Shown one piece after another: positions 35,586 to 46,715 of a DNA stretch of 64,000 nt. The notes beneath the pieces are model-generated. The model worked only from the letters and a program-made list of their open reading frames with translations, ran no database searches and was not told the origin of the DNA. The stretch is from Ceratorhiza oryzae-sativae (taxonomy: Eukaryota > Basidiomycota > Agaricomycetes > Cantharellales > Ceratobasidiaceae). The first letter of the stretch is position 1. Every line of letters begins with the position of its first letter. The DNA lies in assembly GCA_030998015.1 (NCBI GenBank), contig JARWMV010000252.1, positions 725,324 through 789,323 of the forward strand, in the 5' to 3' direction. Both the position numbers and the translations under genes were made by a program.

Positions 35586-38500
35586 ATGGTGTGCATGGCC
35601 TATACTGGATCCATCCCCACTGGCGCATGGCTACTCGACAGCAGATTGTCAATGCACATAGTGTCAGACAAAATGCTATTCTCAAACTACATTGCCACTC
35701 CAAACTCTCAGGTTGGTGGCATAGATGGTGAAGCCCAAATTGCCAGTCGAGGCAAAGGCATGGTGGAATTACTAGGATCTAAAGGCAAGTGTACAACACT
35801 GCACCTCAAAGACATTGCCCATGTGCTGAGTGCACTGCACAATCTGCTCTCCGAGGGCTGGGTGACAGATGCAGGCATGAAATTCAATATGGCCAGCAAT
35901 GCATTGATGATCTGCAACTCTAAGGGGGTGCAGATTGGGAAAGTGATCAAGCGACATGTTGGGGAAGGCTCCCTATATGTGGTTGGACTTGAAGTCAAAC
36001 ACCTGGTAGAGCCTAGACAAGAAGTCGCCCTGGTAGCGCAAATGTGGGACAAGTGGCATCAAGCATTGGGACATACATCAATGGAGTTGCTCCAAGTGAT
36101 GGTGAAGGAAGGAATGGTCAAGGGGATGGAGCTGAAGGGATCGGCACTGCAAGAACATTTCTGCAAGGCCTGTGTGCAAGGAAAGCACAAGGTCACTCCC
36201 TTCCTGGCCATGTCTGAAACCAAAGTGGAGAAGGTTGGCAATCTTATAGTCTTGGACGTCTGGGGACCCACCTCTGTTGCTGCTATCAGAGGATACAAGT
36301 ACTACATCTCATTCACAGACATAGCTACATGATTCATGACACTCTATTTTATGTGTGACAAGACTGAAGTCCAAGACTGATACAAGGACTACAAAGCTTT
36401 TATAGCTAACCTACAGAATTGAAAACTCTGCACAGTCCAATTCAATAATGGCCAAGAATACCTGAATGCACCCCTACTAGCCCATATCACCTCCCAGGGC
36501 ACCTCCTTCAAAACTACCACCCCCCACTTGTCAGCCCAGAACAGAATTGCTGAACGCTTAAACTGAACCATAGTGGATTGAGGGTGCACCATGCAGCTTG
36601 CAGCCCAGCTCCCCAAATACCTATGGGTAGAAGCATTCTGCCATGCTTGTTATCTCAAAAACCGCACCTATACATGCTCTCTAGTTGAAAAGAAGACCCC
36701 CTACAAGCTTATGTACAGCGTAAAACCTGATGTCAGTACTCTATGTGAGTTTGGGTCACCATGCTGGGTCCTAGATCAGAGTGGGAAGAATATGAAACTG
36801 GATGCAAAATCATACAAATGTACCTTTGTTGGTATTGATGTTGGTGGGAAAGCCTGGTGCTATTGGAGCCATGAGCAGCAAACGGTGCTGGTGTCTAGAA
36901 ATGTGAAGTTTCCACCTACACTGCAAGCCAAAGAGCTGGACAGTGACAAGCCAACTGCCTGTGTGCCTGTTGAGGGGGAGGAAGAACCAGAATCCAAACC
37001 CAAGTCCAAAGTGGAATCAGAGCCTGCGCCTGCTCCTGCAAAGGCAGAACTGACAGTCATTGTCAAATCAACACCAGAAACCCCTAGCACACCTACCAAG
37101 GTTGCAGCGCCACCATCCCTACCTGATATAGTCGAACACTGGTGACAAAACCTCCCACCTGTCCTGTATGATCTAGTCACTAAACACAGCAAGACTGTGA
37201 ACCCGAACGCTTGATTCGACACTTATGGGCTGTATGTTAGTGATAGCTCGAAGCACGAAGCCTCAAACGAAACAATTGAGGATTACACACATGTTGTTAG
37301 TGAGGATGCAATGTTTGACAACACATACAGCCTGCTTGTCATTATGGATTTGGCTTTTGAGGCCAGTACAGATGATCCAAACAACAAGCCTACATACCAT
37401 GTGGCAATGAAAGGCGTTGACCAGGAGTTATGGCACAAAGCAACCAAAATCGAAGTTGCTCAGCTGAAAGCTGCAGGAACATTTGTACTAGTTGACTTAC
37501 TGGCTGGGAAGAAAGCCATCAAGTGTGGCTGGGTGCTGAATCACAAATGTGATGCTAATGGGAATGTTGTGCAACACAAGGCCTGGTTAGTGGCCAAGGG
37601 ATACTCTCAAGTGGAGGGTATCAATTATCACCTCACCTTTGCACCAGTACTATGACTAGACACTTTTTGCTGCCTTTGTGCAATTGCTGCCATCCTAGAC
37701 TTGGATATGATGCAGCTAGACATCATTGGAGCATACCTAAATGGCAAGTTAGAGGAAGAAATATACATGGAGCAGATACCTGGCTTTAGCGATGGCACAC
37801 CCAAGGTGCTGTGACTCCTCAAGATGCTATACAGTCTGAAGCAATCTGGGCAAGTCTGGAACCACCATTTGCACAAAGCACTGCTATCTCTTGGATATAT
37901 GCACTTATTTTCCAATTCTTGTGTCTATCGCTGTCTACAGTGTGAAAAGCTATCAATTCTAGCCTTCCATGTTGACGATGTTGCCATTTTTACCTCTAAA
38001 GGGTACTCTGTGCACGTCAAGGGGGACCTAATGGGCTTATTTGACATGTGCAACTTAGGTGAGCTGAACCACTTTGTGGGTTTCCAAATTACAAGGAATT
38101 GATCCAAGCATACTGTCACACTTTCACAAGACACATACATCAAGTCAGTTGCAAAATGCGCAGGTATGGAAAACTGCCAAAATATAAATACCCCCATGTC
38201 TTGTACTATGGTACTGGACCAATATACAGGCAAATCACTGGACTACAAGTACTCTACAATAATAGGTGCACTCATGTATGCTGCCTTAGGTACCCGACCA
38301 GATATTACATACGCCATCCAACATTTAGCTCAGTTTTCGACCTGCTATGGTCCTGAGCATATTACCATGCTCAAGCACATTGTTTGCTACACTGTCAGCA
38401 CAGCTGACTGATCTATTACCTACGATGGCCTAGCAGATGGTGGCAAGATAGCTGAAGTTGGCTACGTCGACACCAACTGGGGACTTGACATACTTGACTG

Positions 38501-38925
38501 CTGATCAGTTTCTGGCATGGTCTTTCTACTTGCATCAGGTCTGATCACTTGGAGTTCAAAAAAGCAAGCAACTGTGTTGCTGTTGTCTATGGAAGCTGAA
38601 TATATGGCTATGTCTTATGGCATTTGACATGCACTATGGTTGTGCTCTTTTCTTGCCAAACTTGGATTTGAGCAAACACACACTACTCCAGTGCTTACCA
38701 ACTCTCACTCTGCCATCGCCCTTGCTCAAGACTTGCAATTTCACAGTTGATCAAAATGCATTGATATTCATCATCATTTTATTCAAGAACATATTGAAAA
38801 CAAAGAGATTGTAATGCCCCAAGTTGCTGGCATTGATAACCTCACAGACAGCTTCACTAAGCCTCTCCCAGCTCTGGTTTTCTCCTGTATCTTTTCTACT
38901 TTGATGACCTTGTCTTATGTTTGAG
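35586..38925 (+). pseudogene. Copia pol relic (protease, integrase, reverse transcriptase, RNase H)
   Basis: Protease region starts WLLDSRLSMHIV; the integrase has a GAG-pre H-x-H-C-x-x-C zinc region (WHQALGHTS ... CKACVQGKH), then VLDVWGP and a degenerate FNNGQEY where DNG is expected. Reverse transcriptase shows DMMQLDIIGAYLNG, LYSLKQSG and FHVDDVAIF; RNase H shows GYVDTNW, WSSKKQ and SMEAEY. About ten in-frame stops were read and those placed are TGA, mostly where Arg is expected. A polypurine tract TTGAGGGGGAG precedes the 3' LTR. Confidence 0.93.
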
Positions 38926-38931
38926 GGGGAG

Positions 38932-39124
38932 TGTTGTAAGGACAAACGATTGTGACTTGGTTACTATTGTACTGCATATAGCTTTGTCTCTTATCTACCT
39001 AGTTACTATTATCACTGTTGCTCCTTTGTATCTTTTGTCTTATTGTCTTATATAGCATATATGCGCTATGTTCTGTACATCGAATACAATCCTATTCCAC
39101 TACCTCCAGTGCCCACTTCCAACA
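38932..39124 (+). repeat. 3' LTR of the Copia element
   Basis: 193 bp, same ends as the 5' LTR, retaining CpG at several positions (CAAACGATTG, ATGCGCTATG) that are TpG in the 5' LTR. Confidence 0.93.
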
Positions 39125-39191
39125 GAAATAGGTAGCTAGGTAAAATTGTACAATATGAGAAATGCTGCCACATCAAACAGAACATTCTGGA

Positions 39192-39880
39192 TGTCATGAG
39201 CCATGATCAAAGGTCTTGTGGCTAACCATCATTTTCTTCCTTTGTTTTCCACCTTTGTCTTGTGGCTTGACCACCTCCACTTCGTGAGTAATCACCTCCA
39301 CCTGCTTACTGAGCCTTGTCCTATTATTAGTCACTTGCTTACTGATCACTGCCATTCACCTTACTCATGCTACTATTATTAGTTACTTGCTGACTGATGG
39401 ACATACAATTATTAGTAACTGGCTGACTGATCACTGCCATTCATTCTTACTCATCCTGCATGTACACTTAGTCACTCCCTTGGTTAGAATAGTATAAAAG
39501 CAAGGAGAGCAAGCTGGCCTACCCCAGCTTGCTCTACCTCATCAATTCCCCTCTAAAGCACCTTGTGTGAGAACCAGTCCCTAGCTGACTTATTAGCTTA
39601 AGTAGCAGCTAGAAGGCCCTTGAGTCAAGGCCATGTTGCAAGCCCCAGCCCTAAGCACCTGACTTAGCTGCTGTCCACAGTTGCTTACTCAGCAATGGGT
39701 GTCCATCAGCCACAAGCACATAGGTGCATATGGTGTCAAGCCACAAGACAGTAGACACACATAAAGCCTCAGGCCCAGACATGCCATACATCAGCAGTAG
39801 TCAGGACATAGTCTAGACCCAGTAAGGGCATTAGCCACTTGTAAAGCAAAGTCCAACAACTGCTTTCAGAGGTTGTGACA
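39192..39880 (-). mobile_element. TIR element M (689 bp)
   Basis: Ends TGTCATGAGCC and GGTTGTGACA, target-site duplication CTGGA at 39,187-39,191 and 39,881-39,885. Contains TATAAAAGCAAGG and a GAGCAAGCTGG...CCAGCTTGCTC hairpin (39,490-39,530). A second copy in inverse orientation, enlarged by tandem repeats, is at 44,535-46,048. No coding capacity. Confidence 0.83.
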
Positions 39881-40545
39881 CTGGAATAACATCAACAGTG
39901 GTCAACAACAACAAGGTCGCATGACTCAGTCAATAATTCTACACATATATCTGAATAAACAGGACTTGTCCAAAAAGCAGAAAAATAGAGATAAAATAAA
40001 GCATATAAAATCAGGATATATTCATGCTCATGGTCTAGGCCATGACAGCATGAGGACTCTGGAATGGGAGAGTGTTATACAATAGATTTTATTGATGTGT
40101 GGTTCTTAGTCATGTTAAAATTACATATGTTCCTACAACAGGGTGTCACTGAACATCTCAAACATCATTCCAGACACATTCCTTTTACAGTATGGGACAA
40201 AACCTTTCACATGTTTTGATCCCAGTGTTTAAAACAGCTATAACTTTTGATCAAGGGCACGCCTCATAATGTAATTACTATCGATCAATAGAATATCATT
40301 GTGGCTACAAAACCAATATATATGCAACCTGTTTTGTGAATAAATGGCAGAGTTAAATGTGAAACAGTGTATGAGGATCACATGAAAGGTTTTTGTCCCC
40401 TGTGTCAGATCCTTCAAACTCATTCCCCTGTATTAATACTAGTACTATATGTGTTTATATGCTACATGTATCATGATAGCCATTGAATGGAAGAGCTTGT
40501 AGCACTCTGTGAAGTAGCTCAAACCACCTCACTCCATATTTTATC

Positions 40546-40965
40546 ATGACTAGGTCTCTGTCTGAGTATCTTATTAACTCTGTGCTTGCTCTACTAGACT
40601 CAGGCCACACATATCCACAGATTAAAGCTAGAATAGGGAATATATCTCTGGGCTCTATTTCTAAAATCTGTTCTGAGCACTGTCCAGGGAGGGAAAAGTC
40701 AACTGGTGGTCAACCTCACAAGCTGAACCCCTATGCTGTTTGCTATGCTGTCTGGCTTGTCACCAACCACAACTCTATCTCTACATGCCAAGCCACACAA
40801 ACTATGTGTAAACTTACAGGGCAGACCATACATCCTAAAACTGTCAAACATGCTTTGAAAGCTGCTGGGCTAGTGCCTATAAAGAAGCTAAAAAAAGCCA
40901 ACTCTCAAGTGCCACCATTGTGATGAATGGATTGCCTTTGCAGAAGCTCACAGGCACTAGACAGT
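40546..40965 (+). pseudogene. Tc1-like transposase relic, N-terminal part
   Basis: MTRSLSEYLINSVLALLDSG is the first helix-turn-helix of the paired-like DNA-binding domain, with GRPHKL-like GGQPHKL between the two HTHs. After a frame change it reads FAEAHRH, then a stop where Trp is expected, then TV, and is cut by the Harbinger insertion. Continues at 44,353. Confidence 0.88.
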
Positions 40966-41059
40966 GGATGACTTCCTGTAAGCGCTAAAGCTAAAGCTAA
41001 GCTAAACTTTCCACTGCTAAAGACAGGAACCCTGCGGCAATACGTCATATCGAATGACG

Positions 41060-41093
41060 TGTACTTTTGTGTACTTTTGTGTACTTTTGTGTT
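41060..41093 (+). repeat. short tandem repeat GTACTTTTGT x3
   Basis: Three 10-bp units near the left end of the Harbinger element, in front of the nuclease gene. Confidence 0.7.
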
Positions 41094-41205
41094 CAATCTG
41101 TACATCCTTCTCTTCCACCATGTATCACTCGAAAATGCAGACAAATCGCAAACATGCTGTATATTCGCTTTTATTTCATAAAAACAAACAGACTGCCTGA
41201 CTCAG

Positions 41206-42477
41206 ATTCAAAAAGCTGGCCGCACTTGTTCTGCTTGCTCGCCTAGCCAAGGTCTCCAAGGTTCTAGAGCGCTGTGCTCGATACCGCCACCTACTCCGCT
41301 CCCATCTACTGTCGAATCCTCGACTTGACATGCCATGGCAACAGGTGCGCTGCAGCCACAACGATCGGGCGTACCTAGCAACAATGGGATTAGATGTCAA
41401 AACGTTCAAATACATACTCGGAAAGGGATTTGAGGAACTATGGAACACGCATACCATTGTCCGAGGGGATGTGGGCGAGCAGGGGCGACCTCGGCTTCGC
41501 AGGCGATCGCTTCGAGCTGACGGTGCGCTGGGTCTGGCATTGTATTGGTTAACTTCAACCGAAAGCAAGGCTGCCTTGGGACAGACCTTTGCACTGGTGC
41601 CTTCGGTTTTATCCCAGTACCTCTCGTTTGCCCTGCGAATCCTTCTACACATCCTTCAAAACACCTCTGAGAGCCGAGTCGCTTGGCCTACTCCAGACCA
41701 GATGGGCAAGTTCTCAGAGCTGATCCAGCGTCGACACCCCTCAATTTGTGGAGCATTTGGGTTCATGGATGGCCTCAACCTGCCAGTTGGAACAAGTTCG
41801 GATCTGCAAGAAGAAGAGGCAACGTACAACGGCTGGTTGCACTCACACCGGGTGAGCAACATATTTGTTTTTGCACCTGATGGTAAGCATATGAGTAATT
41901 CAAGTGGTGGATCAAACTCACCTAACGATATTGTGTAGGCTGTGTAATTGCATGCAAACTCAACGCACCAGGTAGTTGGCATGATGCTCAAATTGCTCGG
42001 GATGTGTACTTGAAGCTGGTTAATGACACACCTGAAGGATTTTTCCTGATCGCTGACACCGCATTCCGTAACAACTTGGTGGTACTTGAGGGAAAAATAT
42101 GCACCCCACTCAAGAAGGGGAGCCGGCTTCCTTCTAATCGCCACGAACGCAGGAGAGTAATCCAAGAGAGCAACAACCTGACGCAGGCATGCCAGGCTGC
42201 TGAATGGGGAATGCGCTCCTTGCAGGGGGTGTTTGCTCAACTTTGGTTACCTCTAGACATCAACAATCCAGAGGGACGCCAAGTGCTGCTGGAGGTGTGT
42301 GTCCGACTCCACAATCTGCGAACACGCTGCGTCGGAATCAATGAAATTCGGTCAGTTTATATGCCTCGGGAGGACACACTTGGTGCATCAATATGCGAAT
42401 ATGCTCACCGTGTTTTGTTATCGAATGTTCGTGCGCACAATCGCACCCAACGCTTCTACCTAGAAGACAACGAATAA
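41206..42477 (+). CDS. Harbinger DDE nuclease (transposase)
   Basis: Catalytic protein of the Harbinger element, related to HARBI1. Two main exons, 41,206-41,880 and 41,939-42,477, joined by a GT-AG intron at 41,881-41,938. DDE residues: Asp in GFMDGLNLPV, Asp in GSWHDAQIA, Asp in LIADTAFR, with Glu further on in the ANNLTQACQAAEWG region. The N-terminus KKLAALVLLARLAKV is the helical leader common to the family. The start is uncertain: ATG 41,330 is in frame, but open codons reach back to 41,206 and a tiny exon ATGCT at 41,154-41,158 followed by a 47-nt intron would supply the Met. No stops or frame breaks; it may be active. Confidence 0.85.
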
Positions 42478-42941
42478 TCTTTATTTTATTGTGTAGATAC
42501 ATCTGTCGTTTTGAGTATCTCAGTTCATCGTGCTTTACACACAGCCAAGAAACTTACTTGAACGGCGCCTCTAACTTTGAATCATCCATGTAAGGGGAGG
42601 GGGGAAGGTGCGAGTGGAACTTAGGCAAAAATCAGAGGCTCCACCTGACTCAGCATGCACAGCCCAAGTGATCCGTAGATCCCAGCGCTTCACAGAGTGC
42701 CAGAATGTTCTTCGCTCTGCCACCACAATTCAGCATGGTTTCTCAAGTCGTACAAGAAACAACAGCTTTGGTATACAACAAAATGTCATGGTATGTACAA
42801 AAATGAGCTCTAAGTACAGATTTTCTCATGTATACCTCAAAGCCAACTACGCCACAGTACACACACACCCACAGTCCATATCAACTGCAACGTAATTGGC
42901 CATCTGTACATAGAACTCCAGAAAATCCACAATGGCAAGCC

Positions 42942-44039
42942 CTAATAATGACGAGTCCCAGATCCTGAGGCATCCGAGTGCTCTGGAGGTGGTCCAGGCT
43001 TCCAGCTTGGGTGAGCTTCACCAGACGTGCATTGAGGAGGAGTGTCAGGCCAGAAGGATGGATCGAGGGGCTCACTAGACGACAACCAAGGGACTTCTTG
43101 CCATGGAGCTGGGTTACGATAAGGTATAACACCCGATTCACGAGTCAAAGCAAGCTGACGAATCTGCTCTCGCACCTGAATCTCAATCTGGCGCTGCATC
43201 TCCTGGTTCCGAAGCTGGTTCTCTAGTGCGTGGCTCCTCTGACGCTCCTGCGAAAGCTCAGCTTGAAGGTCCCGAATAGTGTCATTCAGAGACAGAATGG
43301 TAAGTCGCCCAATATCGTCCTCTCGCTGGCAATTGATCAACTCTTGCTCTGTGGTGGGACTAAGAATTGAGGCAAGATGTGCAGTGGCTGTGTCAAGTGA
43401 GTTACGAGCCTGGACGGGTTGCGAGTTGGGATGGATCTTGCGAGCAACAGCACGAAAAGGCGGAGAAGAGGGTGCGTTGCGTTTACCAGAGGCTGCCGTA
43501 GAGGGTGGAAGCGCAGGTGGGTCCAATATCTCTGGCTCAGAGTCCGATGATGACAATTGAATTGTCCCCTGGTCGCTTGGTGTAGGTGATGAGTTGTCGA
43601 GCACGCGTGTGTACTCCATTCCCTCCAGGTCTTGATCAATTTCGACAGCCTGTTCATGCAGCTCATTCGCTTCTGGGTTGCCAGTTGGTTTGGGCATACG
43701 AACCAGCTACAGCAATTTAGGTGAGCATGGTATCTGAGCGTTTAATAAAAGCTGACCAACCTTGTCAAATCGTGTTCGGAGGTTTGTAGCACGACGCTCG
43801 CGACTGGTGGGTACCAAAGCATTATACTCTGCTTCGATAGCCGCCCAGTCACTTGCAGTCCGCGGTCGATGCTTCCAGACAAGCCTCAAAAGCAATCGGA
43901 GCTCGCTAGGCGAGTATGTCACAGCACCAGCGCGTCGACCACGACGAGCAGCCAACTGCAGACTCAGGGGTGGTGATGGGGACGGAGTACGACAAGCACG
44001 AGCTTTACCTCGCGCTTTCTGAGACTTCTTGGGTGCCAT
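42942..44039 (-). CDS. Harbinger Myb/SANT-like partner protein
   Basis: Second protein of PIF/Harbinger elements; binds the transposon ends and brings the nuclease into the nucleus. Starts MAPKKSQKARGKARACRTPS at 44,039, a basic nuclear-localisation leader, then the SANT/Myb-like domain (YSPSELRLLLRLVWKHRP ... DWAAIEAEYNALVP ... ATNLRTRFDK). A 54-nt intron at 43,707-43,760 joins it to an acidic, Ser/Pro-rich middle and a coiled coil (LQAELSQERQRSHALENQL), stop at 42,942. Convergent with the nuclease gene, intact. Confidence 0.85.
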
Positions 44040-44352
44040 TTGAAGCAGTACGCGATAGTGTGGTACAGTATAATCGAGGGGGTATGCTGAAACCATCATG
44101 TATTTTCTACTCAATTTATATACATTTTCGTCGCTGAAACATGCGGTACGTCCTGAACATACAAACAGAAAGCGTCATCACAACGTGAGGCCACATATGA
44201 CATGTAAGAGAAATTGCTCGAAATTTCGCCAACAGTACCTGCCAGATCGGTTTTGTGGTCCCGGTCCAAACCACGGTCATTCAGCCAATAGACAATCTTT
44301 AGCACTGGAAAGCTTAGCTTAGAATAGCTTTAGCGCTTACGGGAAGTCATCC

Positions 44353-44534
44353 AGTAGAGGAATGGAAATGGGTTCTGTGGTCAGATGAGACAAAGGTTAA
44401 TATGCTAGGGTCAGATGGAATTCACTGGGCATGGAAACATCAAGGGGAGGGCCTTAGTGACTAGCTTATTGTTCCAAGTGGCAACTTTGGTGGAGGCTCC
44501 ATCATGTTTTGGGGGTGCATGGGCTGGGGTGGCA
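44353..44534 (+). pseudogene. Tc1-like transposase relic, middle part
   Basis: Reads VEEWKWVLWSDETKVNMLGSDG, the first catalytic Asp region (WSDE), and SIMFWGCMGWGG, with one in-frame stop between. Cut at 44,534 by a copy of TIR element M. Confidence 0.88.
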
Positions 44535-46048
44535 TGCCACAACCTCTAAGGCAATTGTCAGACTTTGCCTTACAAGTGGCTAATGCCCTTAATGGATCTG
44601 GACTATGTCCTGACTACTACTGATGCATGGCTTGTGTTGGCTTAATGTCTTGTGTGTGTCTACTGTCTTGTGGCTTGACACTGTATGCACTTGTGTGCTC
44701 ATGGCTGATGGACACCCATTGCTGAGTAAGCAACTGTGGACAGCAGCTAAGTCAGGTGCTTAGGGCTGGGGTTTGCAATGTGGCCTTGACTCAAGGCCCT
44801 TCTAGCTGTTACTTAAGCTAATAAGTCAGCTAGGGACTGGTTCTCACACAAGGTGCTTTAGAGGGGAATTGACAAGGTAGAGCAAGCTGGGGTAGACTGG
44901 CTTGCTCTCCTTGCTTTTATACTATTCTAACCAAGGGAGCGACTAAGCATACATGCAGGATGAGTAAGAATGAATGGCAGTGATCAGTCAGCCTGTTACT
45001 AATAATAGTATGTATCATGACCCACTCAGCAGTCATAACAAAACTAGGGAGTCAATCTACTATTAGTAGCATTACCTCCCAAGGCAAACAGATGGTAAAC
45101 AAGCTCATGTGACCTCAGTGCTTATCTCAGTGCTTACCAAGTCACTCCTCTTAAATCTCTCCCTTGTAATGAGGAGCAAGGAGCAAGTTATCACATGACC
45201 TCAGTGCTTATCTTGGTGCTTACCAAGTCACTCCTCTTAAATCTCTCCTTTGTAATGAGGAGTGAGGAGCAAGTTGTCACATGACCCAGGTGCTTAGCTG
45301 AATGCTTACTAAGTTGCTCCTCTTAAATCTCTCCTTCATAATGAGGAGTGAGGAGCAAGTTATCATGTGATCTTGGTGCCTATCTTGGTGCTTACTAAGT
45401 TGCTCCTCTTAAATCTCTCCTTTGTAATGAGGAGTGAGGAGCAAGTTATCACATGAACTCAGTGCTTAAATCATATGACCCTGGGACCTTGCATGGCTCT
45501 ATAAGATTCAGAGCTGCAACAACCCTAAGAATAACTTACATAAGGGTTATAGACAATCACATGAGGTACCCATACTGTTTACTCATGACTGGACCACTCA
45601 CATGACCTGTAAACACTGCAGACTGCAGAAAGGTATGACTCATGCCTTGTGGAATATATAAGAAATAGGGAGCAAGCTGGAGGACCTCAGCTTGCTTTAT
45701 CTCATCCACCACAGGGACCTTGACCATACACTGTAGAATAGAGACACACAATAGATAGAAATAGACAACACAACCAACATAGCCACTACTTAAGGAAGAC
45801 CAAAGGATAGTAACAGGGGTCTCAACATTGACAGTATGTTCATCAGTCAGCAAGTAGCTAATAATAGTAGGATGAGCAAGGTGACTGGCAGTGATCAGTA
45901 AGCAAGCAACTAATAATAGAACATGGCTCAGTAAGCAGGTGGAGGTGTTTACTCATGAAAGGAAGGTGGTCAAGCCACAAGACAAAGGTGGTGAACAAAG
46001 GGAAGAAAATGATGGTTAGCCATGAGACCTTGATCATGGCTCATGACA
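44535..46048 (+). mobile_element. TIR element M, enlarged copy inside the Tc1 transposase
   Basis: Ends TGCCACAACCTCT and GGCTCATGACA match those of 39,192-39,880 in opposite orientation. It is 1,514 bp because of a minisatellite (45,109-45,465) and another promoter-hairpin block (45,465-45,800) like the foldback arms. The flanking pentamers (TGGCA and CAGGA) do not match, so its exact ends or history remain open. Confidence 0.7.
45109..45465. repeat. minisatellite, ~86-bp unit, four copies plus a partial
   Basis: Each unit reads about TCACATGACCTCAGTGCTTA ... CTCCTCTTAAATCTCTCC ... AATGAGGAG ... GAGCAAGTTA, starting near 45,109, 45,192, 45,278 and 45,364, with a partial at 45,450. The same CACATGACCTCAG words occur in the foldback arms at 27-28 kb. 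Confidence 0.85.
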
Positions 46049-46471
46049 CAGGAATAGGGGGCAGGTTAGAGCACACATCAAATAAGGAGCTTTACCTGGA
46101 GATTTTGGGGGACAAATTTTCACACAGCCTAGAGCATTTAGGGATCGAGCCAGGGGAGGTCATATTTGAGCAGGATAATGCCAGTTCTCATAAGGCAAAG
46201 ATTTGCCTCAACTGGTTTGAGGCCATTGAATTGAGCTGCTTGAGTGGCCAGCCATGTCTCCAGATCTCAACCCCATTGAGAATCTCTGGGCTGAGCTCAA
46301 GAGGCAGTTGGGAGAGTATGAGTCCCCCCAGGTGGTATTTTGGAGTTATGGAAGCAGGTGCAAGATGTTTGGAATGGTTTTGGTGAAGAGTACTGCCAGA
46401 AGCTGATAGAAGGCATGCCTAGACATATGGCTCAGGTTTTGGAGGCTGATGGTGGCCAAATTTCTCATTGA
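46049..46471 (+). pseudogene. Tc1-like transposase relic, C-terminal part
   Basis: Reads GIGGRLEHTSNKELYLEIL, then FEQDNASSHKAKICLNWF (second catalytic Asp) and, after one frame change, [20 protein letters not shown] (third catalytic residue Glu) to a stop at 46,469-46,471. Together with the two earlier pieces this is a complete Tc1-type DDE transposase apart from small lesions. Confidence 0.88.
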
Positions 46472-46715
46472 TTCACATAAACAATTCTAGTTGTATGCAG
46501 GGGACAAAACCTTTCATGTGACCCATATGTACTATTTGACATGTAACTCCACTGTTTGTTGAACAAACAGATTGTATGTATATTTATTTTGTAGCTACGA
46601 TGATATGCTATTGATTGATAGTAATTACATTATGGGGCATGGCCTTGATCAAAAGTTGTAGGTGTTTTAAGTTATGGGGTCAAAACACTTGAAATGTTTT
46701 GTCCCATAATGTATT

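Larger units (their letters stand above)
34444..39124 (+). mobile_element. full-length Copia-type LTR retrotransposon, decayed
   Basis: 4,681 bp with 5' LTR 34,444-34,635 and 3' LTR 38,932-39,124 (TGTTG...CAACA) and a GAAAT target-site duplication at 34,439-34,443 and 39,125-39,129. Domain order is gag with zinc knuckle, protease, integrase, reverse transcriptase, RNase H, so Copia (Ty1/copia). Both genes have in-frame stops. The two LTRs differ at roughly ten positions. Confidence 0.95.
33683..40047 (+). mobile_element. TIR element X, large copy filled with nested insertions
   Basis: Begins TGTC (33,683-33,686), interrupted at once by element Z, resumes AGAGCC at 34,146 and ends GGCCATGACA at 40,047. 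GCATG flanks it on both sides (33,678-33,682 and 40,048-40,052), a 5-bp target-site duplication. It hosts Z, a Copia element and a 689-bp TIR element; without them it is only about 0.55 kb and encodes nothing. It sits inside repeat Y. Confidence 0.8.
40966..44352 (+). mobile_element. PIF/Harbinger transposon with two genes (3,387 bp)
   Basis: TIRs start GGATGACTTCC and continue GTAAGCGCTAAAGCTA; the right end is the complement. The target-site duplication is AGT (40,963-40,965 and 44,353-44,355), the 3-bp size typical of Harbinger; excising the element restores the Tc1 reading TVEEWKW. It carries a DDE nuclease gene and a convergent Myb/SANT-like gene, the standard two-protein set. CpG content is normal, unlike its host element. 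Confidence 0.92.
40193..46706 (+). mobile_element. Tc1/mariner transposon with ~215-bp TIRs, interrupted twice
   Basis: TIRs 40,193 to about 40,410 and about 46,495-46,706, ends TGGGACAAAAC and GTTTTGTCCCA, with TA on each side (40,191-40,192 and 46,707-46,708) as Tc1/mariner requires. The transposase gene is split by a Harbinger element (40,966-44,352) and by a copy of TIR element M (44,535-46,048). Without these it would be about 1.6 kb, normal for the superfamily. Confidence 0.9.
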
